Origin: Serripes groenlandicus
Taxonomy: Eukaryota > Mollusca > Bivalvia > Cardiida > Cardiidae
Assembly: GCA_031761405.1 (NCBI GenBank)
Contig: JASEVX010000017.1
Span: forward strand, 6,373,668 to 6,437,667
DNA: 64,000 nucleotides
Direction: 5' to 3'
Shown here: positions 48,246 to 60,200 of the stretch, one piece after another
How positions within the stretch are numbered: the first letter of the stretch is position 1
Layout of the letters: each line of letters begins with the position of its first letter
The notes under the pieces: model-generated
Told to the model about the DNA's origin: nothing
The model's database searches: none
Seen by the model: only the letters and a program-made list of their open reading frames with translations
Program-made: the position numbers and the translations under genes

Positions 48246-51200
48246 CTGAAATTAAGAAACTGAATTATTTACAGAACATTCTACATAAATTTATAAATTG
48301 AACTGGTTATTTGTTATTATATTTTCGGAATCATCAAGGACATTCCTGGAAACACATATGTCACATATCTGGTATCAACAAATTTGGGAAATCTCTATAA
48401 ATGAAAGTATAATAATTGAAGTGTTGAAAACATTTTGGCAAATGAAGAAATTGCCCATTAAGAGCATTTTTTTTTCCAACAATGTTTTAAAAAACATGTG
48501 TCTGGAAAAGATCAAGTTTAAGCAAAGACAGACAAACAGAGAAGTGATCCCAAAGTGTTTACCTGTATCACAGGTATGTTAATGAAATTAAGAACATCGT
48601 GTCAAATAGAGATATTCTCAGAAGTCATCTGCTGCAGAGGCATTAGAAAGCATCTGTATGTGGGAATGAGTTACAAGATTAATCATTGTCCAACTTTTTT
48701 GCCAAAGCATTACCTGTTATTTAAAATCTTAAAACCTTCAAATTTGAGGTGTCAGCGTTATGAACACTTTCCAACATGCAGATGCAACTGTGGCAGGTGA
48801 CTTTTTAAAATATTGTGGCAAAAGGAGAAATTTAAGCTCTTTTCAACAATTACACTTATTTTCTTACGATTTTTTTTCAAAATAATTTTCAATAATTTTG
48901 GCCGACATGTTTTCACTGTCCCCTCCCCTGCTGCAGGTTTGCTGCATGTAGGGAAGAGTCAAAGGTTAAACCCTCACCCATGGTTCGCCCCATGAATTTC
49001 TGCCAATCCAATATTCAGTGCCATCGTCTGAGACTCCCCATCCGGCAACAGAGATGATGTGGTTTATTTGAGAAAACAGATGATACTCCTCATAGATCCC
49101 ACCAGTGTAATTAGATTCAAACTGATCTGTAGCCATTATACCGCAACTAAAAACAATAAATACATGTCTTAAGTACTTTTCACACATACAAGAAAGCTGC
49201 AGCAGACAAATTTGAACATATTTTGTCAAAAAATAGAAAATCTCTTTAATTGAATGGATAACCTATGACTAAAATTGGAAAACATTGTGGCAAAAGGAGA
49301 AATTCCACGATTTGAGCAATTTCCTCTTTCGTCACTATGTTTTCAAAAATCCTGCAGAGGCGTCAGAAAGCGTCTTTATGAGGGAAAGGGTTAAAAGTAC
49401 TCGTTACACTTTTCCACCTACAGGGCCAATTTGATGCATTGGCAACTGACCATTTTTGAAAACATTGTGGCAAAAAGAGAAATTGCTCATAATGAGCAAG
49501 TTATTCCTTTTTTCCCCAATATGTTTTCAACTCAATTCAATTATCATTACTTCATTTTAAGATATACATGTATTCAATAATATTTGTTGCATGTTTTCAA
49601 AGTTGTCTCCTGCAGATTTATTGTAAGTGGGAAAGGGTTAACTTTTGGGAGTTTGCATTATGACCATATAAGAAGAAAGGTTGCCATGTCTTTTCACGAA
49701 TCGAGATGAGATGATGTAACTTTAAAGCAGGTCATATCAAATACGGGCAAGTTATTTCTAAGAAGAAAACTGATTTAATCCCCCCCCCACTACTTTTCAT
49801 AAAGAAGCAACATCTTTTTATGCCGTTCCTTTTACCACATACAACAAATCTACAGCAGACGACTTTGAAAATGTTTAGGCAAACATATGGAAATTCTCTA
49901 TATATGAAAGTTTAATTATGGAATATAGTTGAAATATTGTGGCACAAGGAGAAATTGCTCGTTATGAGCAATTTATTCTTTTGCCACAATGATTTCAAAA
50001 GTCGTCTGTTTCAGATGTGTTTGAATGCGTCTACAAGTGGGAAAGAGTTAAAACCCCAGATCAGACTACATGGAAACCCAAACCTTTGTTCTGTTGTTTA
50101 TCATTTGGCTAATTTATTCCTTTATACTTGCAGACAAATTTTGATGCACCTGTAGCAGACTACTATGAAAACATTGTAGCTATAGAAGAAATTACACATA
50201 GAGAGCATGTTTCTCCTTTTGCCACAATTATTTTCAAGTATTTTTAATAAATATACTTACATTAAAACAGATTAACCATCTTTTTGACAAGATGTTTTCA
50301 AAGTCTTCTGCTTCAGTTTTGTTGTATGTGGGAAAGGGTTAACATTCAACTTAATGGTACACTACTAAAACCTTCAACAATTTGCTATTGCTTTAGAAGA
50401 TGAAATATTTTTATAAATACCTGATTGGTCCATTTTTATAAATTTCTGCCATCATATTGTCTCTGCCAACGACATTGCCATAGTCACCTACTTTTGTCAC
50501 GTTGTACTTGCCGAGTTTAAAACATTTACCAAAGGTGGTGCATGTTCCACACTGGTTGAACGTATTGCATTCTGTGACACGAAAGAACAAACTCGATTAA
50601 ACCTTTTTATTATACCTCACATGACTTTGTAATGTTGAATTCTCATATACTTATCATGGGAAATTTCTTACTGTCTCATGCTAACAGTACGCTTTTTTTG
50701 ACCGGTTAACAGTATAAGAACTGTTACATGGAACGCGCATCTAAAATGTTAGTCATGCATGTGCATGACGTCATTTAAAACAATCACCATTTAGACACGC
50801 ATGCCATGTAACAGTATAATGTGAACCGTATATTCATATGTGTGTGTTATATTGTAGTAGATCTACCCATGTTCACCTCCCCTACAAAGGTACAGAATAA
50901 ATTGAATAAACTTGTAATTTTGTTTGGTATAATAAAATAAATATTGCACGGCTTCCAGTGTGACAGAATATATTGTCAACATTCGGTTAAATACTGGTAC
51001 ATGTACTGTTAATATGTACCGTCACGCTGGAAGCCATGCAATATTTATGTAATCACAATCTGTGACATGGAAGAATTAACTCAATTAAACATTTATCGCA
51101 ATCTGTAACATGAAAGAGAAAGATCAAACGCAACTAAATCTTTATCGCAATCCGTGACATGAAAAAATTAACTCAATGAAACCTTTATTGCAATCTGTAA

Positions 51201-54200
51201 CATGAAAGAACTAACTCAATTAAACCCTTTATCACAATCTGTCACATGAAAAAATTAACTCAATTAAACCTTTATCGAAATCTGTAACATGAAAGAATTA
51301 ACTCAATTAAACCTTTATCGCAATCTGTGACATGAAAGAACAAACTTAATTAAATCTTTATCGTAATCTGTGACATGAAAAAATTAACTCAATTAAATCT
51401 TTATCGCAATCTGTAACATGAAAGAACTAACTCAATTAAACCCTTTATCGCAATCTGTGACATGAAAGAATTAACTCAATTTAACCTCTGTCCAGTTAGG
51501 GAAGAGTATAAAATGCAAATATTGAGCAATTTCTGTTTTTTCCACTATGCTTTCAAAATTATGCATGTGAGAAAGGGTTAAAGCCGTAAATGCAATTAAA
51601 CATCTACCATATGGCATTTCCAAAGTGGACCATGTCACTTTTATGAAAACAGACACTCAACATCTTCTCTTGCAATTGAAGCATCAATTTGTAGCATAAA
51701 AAGACCCATGAAAGATTAAGACAGACCCTTATTCCAATTCACTCTTGGTGCTCACTAGGTGAAATATATGAATATCTTGATCATCCTTAAATTATCATAT
51801 AAAGATAATATCATTCTGGCAAAAGGAGAAATGGCTTATTATGAGCCAAAATTTGATTCTTTAGTATGCATTTTTCTCATTATTTCCATAATCCCTTTCT
51901 CATATGCAGACATATTTCAACATATCCCCAGCATACTTTTGAAAATAGTGAGACCAATTGAGAAATTGCTCAAATTAACCAATTTCACATTTTGCCACCA
52001 TACTTGGCTCTTTTAACAAGTTAACTTATACATACAATAATTAATAGATTTTGAGCATACTTGTGTCTAGATGTTTGCACAAGTTATGCATACAATAATG
52101 GATAGAGTTTGAGCATATTTGTGTCTAGATGTTTTCACAAGTTATACATACAATAATTGACAAAGTTTCAGCATATTTGTGTCTAGATGTCTTCACAAGT
52201 TATACATACAATAATGGATAGAGTTTGAGCATATTTGTGTCTAGATGTTTTCAAAATTATCAAGGTTGACATGTGACATAACTAATAATAACTGTAAGTA
52301 CCTTGATCCTTAGCCTGGTAGTTGTTGCAGGTTTCATCGGGAATCCCCTTATCGTGGGCGTATTTGTAAACAGCCCGGTCATCCCCTCCATGACATGAAC
52401 CGGCATTGCCACAGTCAATCACATTCTGAATGGATAAATAGTTAGATGGCCATACTCCCTTTCTCTTGATGTTAATTCTGTCAGCAAGGGCACTTGTTGA
52501 TCCCATCCCCCAGCAGGATCCGCAGTCTGAAATTATTGGAGTTAATAAACCTTTGACTAATAGTAATAGGACAGATTAGTGCAACCAGTATAGGCCAAGG
52601 CCAGCTGGCACATCTGCACTGTCTGTATGTCACTATGTGGGAATGTGTGTATTTTAACCCTTTCCCTCATACGACAAATCTGCAGCAGACGACTTTGAAC
52701 ATATTTTGTCAAAACATGGAAAATCTCTATAATTGAATGGATAACCTATGACAACAAGAGTTGTCGGAGGACAATATAGCTCGCCTATCAGGGCCATCGT
52801 ATATCAGGGCCTACTTCAGAACAGTTAAAGTATTAGGTAAAGTCGCACAGTATCACCTATTGCAAGATAATACACCTTTTCAATACTTTTGACAAAAATT
52901 ATAAGTTCAACTAGAATGGAGTGCTCCCCGGAGCACGTGTGTCACCTGCCGGCGCCTTGTCAGAAAATTTTAATTTTTGATAGGAAAGGGGCAATAACTC
53001 TGATATAAAAAATATTTGGATTATCCCCCTTTTGTGAACCCATCACAAAAATTGATATAAACATTTGTCAGAAGTTTCAATCCAATCCTTTGAGCAGAAA
53101 AAAAGTAATTTGAATATTTGACAGAAAAGGGGCAATAACTCTGATATAAAAATATTTGGATTATCCCCCTTTTGTGAACCCATCATACACATTGATATAA
53201 ACATTTGTCAGAAGTTTCAATCCAATCCTTTGAGTAGATTAAATTTTTGACAGAAAAGGGCCAATAACTCTGATATAAAAATATTTGGATTATCCCCCTT
53301 TTTGTGAACCCATCATACACATTGATATAAACATTTGTCAGAAGTTTCAATCCAATCCTTTGAGTAGAAAAAAAGTTATCTGAAAATTTAAATTTTTGAC
53401 AGAAAAGGGGCAATAACTCTGATATAAAATTATTTGGATTATCGCCCTTTTGTGAACCAATCACACACATTGATAAGTAGAACAAAAGTTATTTGAAAAC
53501 GTGACGAAAAAAGTGTGACGGACAGACAGACAGACAGACGCCGGATAAAAAAAAAATTAGACAGACAGACGTCGAATAAAAAAAAAAGTAACATTTGTCA
53601 GAAGTTTCAATCCAATCCTTCGGGTAGAAAAAAAGTTATTTGAAAATTTAATTTTTTGACAGAAAAGGGGCAATAACTCTGATATAAAATTATTTGGATT
53701 ATCCCCCTTTTGTGAACCAATCACACACATTGATATAAACATTTGTCAGAAGTTTCAATCTAATCCTTTGAGTAGAAAAAAAGTTATTTGAAAACGTGAC
53801 GAAAAAGTTAAGATTTTTTGACAGAAAAGGGGCAATAACTCTGATATAACTTGACCTTGACCCAGGGTCAGGACAGGTGTAGTGGGGTGCGTAGATGGAC
53901 CAATAGTTCCTAAATGTATAAACTAAATATGAAAGCAATCAATGTCATAATAGTGAATGCAGAGTGATATGTTAAACGTTAAACGCAAACCTTAAACCTT
54001 GTAACTGAACCAAGTAGAAATGACGTTGACCTTGACCCAGGTGCAGGACGGGTGTAGTGGTGTGCGCAGATGGATGACCAATAGTTCCTAAATGTATAAA
54101 CTAAATATGAAAGCAATCAATGTCATAATAGTGACTGCAGAGTGATATGTTAAACGTTAAACGCAAACCTTAAACCTTGTAACTGAACCAAGTAGAAATG

Positions 54201-57200
54201 ACCTTGACCTTGACCCAGGGTCAGAACGGGTGTAGTGGTGTGCGTAGATGGATGACCAATAGTTCCTAAATGTATAAACTAAATATGAAAGCAATCAATG
54301 TCATAATAGTGAATGCAGAGTGATATGTTAAACGTTAAACGCAAACCTTAAACCTTGTAACTGAACCAAGTAGAAATGACCTTGACCTTCACCCAGGGTC
54401 AGGACGGGTGTAGTGGTGTGCGTAGATGGATGACAAATGGTTCCTAAAGGTATAAAACCTTAAAACCCAAATGAAAACCTTAAACACAAACCTTAAACCC
54501 AAACCTTAAACCTAGGTGTCTACGCCACCGCCGACGCCGGGGGTAACACATAAGCTCTCCTGTACTTCGTACTGGCGAGCTAAAAAGGGGAAAACATTGT
54601 GGCAAAAGGAGAAATTGCTCGTTTTGTGCAATTTCTTCGTTTGTCACTATGTTTTCAAAAAGCTGTCTGCTGCAATGGCGTCAGAAAGCGTCTATATGAG
54701 GGAAAGGGTTAATCTTAGTATTCCTAGAATACTCTTTTCTTAAAGAATATTCATGAGCCACCTGGCCTTGATCACATTTAGATATGAATCTTCTAAAGAT
54801 ACAATTAACCCTTTCCCACATACAACAAATCTGCTACAGACGACTTTGAAAGCATATTGGCAATAATATTGAAAATCTTTTTTAATGAAATTTTAATTAC
54901 TAAATAAATTTGAAAACATAGTGGCAAATGGAGAAATTGCGCATTCTGAAATGAAAATGCCAGAGCAATGAAGTTGTTTCATACTCACTATCATACAGAT
55001 ATATTATAGTCAATATGACCTTGTCCTCTGACCTAGCTTGATAAAATGCGAGCCCATCCAAGCCCTCTTGACACTGAACCTATGTATGGAGGATAAAGGA
55101 ATTCCGTCCAGAAATGAAAGTGCTAAGGCAATGACATGGCTTTGTTCAAACTATTTATGGTCATGTTACCTCAAACTAGGTCGGTTGAACAAAAACATGT
55201 ACAAGAGGCGATGCTTGTAAACATGACTTGTGTATTCAGTTTCATAACAATCTGATTAGAAATAAAGACGATAAAGCGATGACATCCTTTTGTACAAACT
55301 TATAATAGTCACCGTGACCTTGAGCTTTGACCTAGATCAGTGAAACACAAACTCGTACAAGTAGATAAGCAATAAAGTTGTTAGAGCCAATACTTATTGA
55401 CAAATCGCTTAAAATCAGAAAGTTCTCGCATTCGAAAATCAAATCTTCCAATCGGTTTATTGATTGTTTTGATAAGGACCCATGGACTGAGTCACATCAC
55501 TATACAATGGCCAATAACAGATAGAAAAGTGAAACTCACATTGTGGAATGTGTTGATTTCTAGTAGTACTTGCATAGTTGACTCCATTAACGTTTCTCCA
55601 GTCCCAGTTGGCTGGGATGTCGGCCATTTTCAAGAGCTCATGGGGTCTGGCATAGGTTCTGAAATGATATTTATTATTCTATACGTTACCCAAGTCAGAA
55701 ACCAACACATAGAAATATCTGCAAATGGATGTATAACTACTGAATATAATTGAAAACATTGTGGCAAAAGGAGAAACCATTATGAGTCGTCTGCTGTAGA
55801 GGCGTCTGAAAGCAGCTGTATGTTTAAAAGATTAACCCTTTCCCACATACAGCAAATCTGCAGCAAACGACTTAGAAAACATCTTGGCAAAAATGTGAAC
55901 AATCTCAATATAAATAATGGTATAATAATTGAATAAAGTTGAAAACACTGTGGCAAAAGGAGAAATTGATCGTTTTGAGCAATTTCACCTTTTATCACAT
56001 TGTTTTCAAAAGTCTTCTGGTGCAGAGGCATCTGAAAGCGTCTGTATGTTGGAAAGGATAAACCATTTCTCACATACAACAAATCTGAATGGGACAAATT
56101 TGAAAAACTACTAGCAGAATGTGGAAAAATTTCTTTAACCTCTTCCCACATAGATAGATGGCCTTAAAAACATTTGAGGGAAAATATGGGATATCCCTTT
56201 AAGGAAAATATGGGATATCCCTTTAAAGGAAAATTATACAATTTTATAATAGGGAAGTAAACAATTCGAAAAAGGGGAAATTGTTCTTCAATCATCATGC
56301 GTAATTACTCTTTTTGTTACAATTTGAGTCATCTGCTGGGTTCAATAAAATTATAATATGTAAAAAGAGTTTAAAACATAGCAGCAAAAGGAGAAGCTTT
56401 CAAAAAAATTCAAAACACAATCAGCAATATCTCCTATTGCCACACTGTTTTCAATTTTATTTAACCCTTTAACCCGATATTTTCTAGGTAGGAAAGTCAA
56501 AACGAGCAATTTCTCCTTTTGTCAGTTTGTACTTTCATTTAAAGGGAGTTTCCAATTTTTTCCGTTTATGTTTACAAAGTCCTCTGCTGCAAATTTGTTG
56601 TATGTGGAAAGGGGTTAAGCCTTTTCTACATACCCTTTACATCAAACTGCAGTAGACGACTTAGAAAACATAAAGGCAGCATAGGCAAATATATGGACAA
56701 TCCAGAGCTCTAGATAAGGGGCGTTTTGCATGTTCTAAAATCCTTATTTTACCCTCTAAACCTATCAGTAAGATGATTCTTTTGAGTACCCACAACATAC
56801 GATTTGCTCTAATAATGAGAAATTGTGGGGAAAAGAGCTGAATACCCCTCCTTATCTGGTCCTCTGAGCTTCAATCTCTATAAAAAAGAGATTTATTATT
56901 GAAGTATGATCAATTTCTCCTTTTGCAACATTTTTTTTTAAAATGTCCTCTGCTGCAGATACATAAAAAGTGTGTCAGTATGATGGAAAGGGATCAGTGT
57001 TACTCAATACTGTCATCTTTAACCCTTTCCCTCATACAACAATTCTGCAGCAGACGACTTTGAACACTTTTTGTCAAAAAATAGAAAATCTCTATAATTG
57101 AATGGATAACCTAAGGCTATGACTAAAAGTGGAAAAACATTGTGACAAAAGGAGAAATTGCTTGTTTTGAGCAATTTCTTCTTGTAACAATGTTTTCAAA

Positions 57201-60200
57201 AAGCTGTCTGTTGCAGAGGCGTCAGAAAGCGTCTATATGAGGGCAAGTGTTAATTAAGAACTGAAAGACACATTTACATATTAATGTACAATTTTGTACA
57301 TGTATGTCCCGAGATTGAGGGAAATTTAAGATAACGATGGATTATGTTAATTTGGGCTGTAGGGTTGTTACCCTTTCCCTCATACGGCAATTCTGCAGCA
57401 GACGACTTTGAACGTATTTTGTCCAAAATTAGAAAATCTCCATAATTTAATGGATAACCTATGACAAAAAGTGGAAAACATTGTAACAAAAGGAGAAATT
57501 GCTCGTTTTGAGCCAATTTCTTCTTTTGTCACTATGTTTCCAAAAAGCCGTCTGCTGCAGAGGCGTCAGAAATCGTCTATATGAGGGAAAGGGTTAAACA
57601 ATAGACAAGTTATCAGCTAGTACAATTATATACCCTTTGCTGCATGCAACAAACCGGCAGCAGACGACTTTGAAAAGATCCAGAAAATAATATGAAATTC
57701 TCTATAATTGAATAGAGAAAAAAGCATTGTGACAAAAGGAGAAATTGTTCATATCAAGCAATTTCCCCTTTTGCCACTTTCTTTTAGACAGTTGTTTACT
57801 GCATAGACGTGAACATGCTTCGTCATATGGGAAAATGTTATATCCCCAGTACCAATAAACTAAAATGTATCAGTAACCATAAACTAAAATGTTTCAGTTA
57901 CAATGCATTAGCTTAATCCCGAGTCCATCCATGCAATTATTGTCTATACGTCAGATGTATTTTATTCTGTTTTATTGGAATTTTACGACAATTTCAACAT
58001 ATTTTCAACACTAACCAATCAGCTGCAGTGGATTCTTCTGTCAATGGTATAAGAAGAGGCGCATAGATCTTCGTGCCATGTCTAAGCTACATGTACCTGA
58101 ACCGAGGTTTATAAGAATTAAAATAATCGCTTATTTTCTTTTGATACAAATTGCTTATTTTTTTTATGTACATAATTATGTTTTTTTTTTATACAATTGT
58201 AAAATCTCTCTCTTTTATTTTAATACAAAGAAACTATAGACTAATGATTTACAAGTAAATTAACCCTTTCCCTCATCCGACAATTCTGAAGCAGACGACT
58301 TTGAACATATTTTGTCAAAAAATAGAAAATCTCTATAATGGAATGGATATGACTAACAGTGGAAAACATTGTGGCAAAAGGAGAAATTGCTAGTTTTGAG
58401 TAATTTCTTCTTCTGTCACTGTTTTCAAAAAGCTGTCTGCTGCAGAGGCGTCAGAAAGCATCTATATGAGGGAAAGGGTTAAAGTAGATCTATATATGAT
58501 ACATGTATGTTGTTCAAAAATAATTTGTTCAAACTTGTTGGAGGGTCGCCCAGGGAACCTTTGTACCAAATTATTTTCAAACTGGCCCTATACTTTTTGG
58601 TCAAGAAGTTTTTTAAACTACTGTATATATATAATATGTACATACATAAAGGAAAACAATCCCTGACCAAAGAAACATTTGTGCCACATTATTTTCAAAT
58701 CTGGCCAGTGCTTTTGGACAGAAAGATTTTTAAAGTTTTCAATATGTATACATATAAGGAAAATAAGCCCCAACCCCTGGTGGCCATGTTCTTCAATGTA
58801 CTGGAATAATTTGGACAAATTAGTAGAGTACCCTAGGAACATTTGTGGCAAATCATTTTCAAATCAGGGCAGTACTTTTAGTAAGGAAACAAGTCCGTCC
58901 CCTGGTGGCTATGTTTTTCAATGGTTCAGAATATTTTGAATTGAAATGTAATTTGTCATGTTACTAAACCACATAAAACTCTTTTCGCGCTCAGGTAAAC
59001 TAATACAATTAAGAGTTCCAAGTGGACAAGTATAGCTCCACTGCCACAATGTGATTTAACCCACACCCTATGTTGTCTGTTTTTTGTCAAAGTTAATATG
59101 ACTTAGAAGGTCACCAAAGAAACTTTTATGTACCAGTTACATTTCCTATTTATATATCATATGTATTACTAGTTTATGTTGATGTTAATCTTAAATTTAA
59201 TTATTATTTGACCACTCACATCAACATATTGTAAAACGCATGGGCAATTTGCGTTAAGGTTCAGGACACAACAGGATATATCAGGAATATTTATTACTTT
59301 GAGGAATGTCATTTGAGATTAGAATTATCTAATGACTTAGCTGTGGTGAAATCTGTAGGTACCCATAGTTTGTTCCAGTCTCTGATAATGTTTAAAAGAA
59401 TAACCATTTCTGACACTTTATTGATTTGCATGGTCACAGGCAACAAATCTTGCGGCTCTTCTCTGTATTCTCTCAATTAAATCGATATTAATTGAAAGGA
59501 AATTTATATTCAAATGTACCATTTCCCTTTTATACTTATTCATTGAATCAAATGAAATGAAAGATAACACCAAGGAACATAGGTCACATGCACGAATTTA
59601 GATAATATCATTGACCCTTGTGTTTTGTATTTTCGTGATGTTTCGTGTGCACTTTACGAGATTCGTCTATAATATGTCATAATTTTGTCCTTAATTAAAT
59701 AAAGCAATCTTGGAAGAAATCACCACAGCGTCAGAAGACCAAAATGCGCTTCAAACAGATAAAAAATCATTGAAAAAATAACAGATATGAAGTACTACCT
59801 AATTTGTTATTCCCAAATAAACATAACGAAAAAAGAGTGTCAATGCTACCAATAAGTGAGATAACCCTTTCCCTCATACGACTTTGAACATATTTTGTCA
59901 AAAAATAGAAAATCTCTATAATTGAATGGATAACCTATGACTAAAAGTGGAAAACATTGTGGCAAAAGGAGAAATTGCTCATCTGGAGCAATTTCTTCTT
60001 TTGTCACTATGTTTTCAAAAAGCTGTCAGCTGCAGAGGCGTAAGAAAGCGTCTATATGAGGGAAAGGGATAAGGACCTGACAGAACAATGATAAAGAGAT
60101 ATACTTCCAGAAATAGGCATGCTAAAATTATTTGTAGTTCTTCAACAGTGCAAGGCAAATATTCTGGTCACAGGCTGTTAATGTACCGTTTTTTTTTTAT

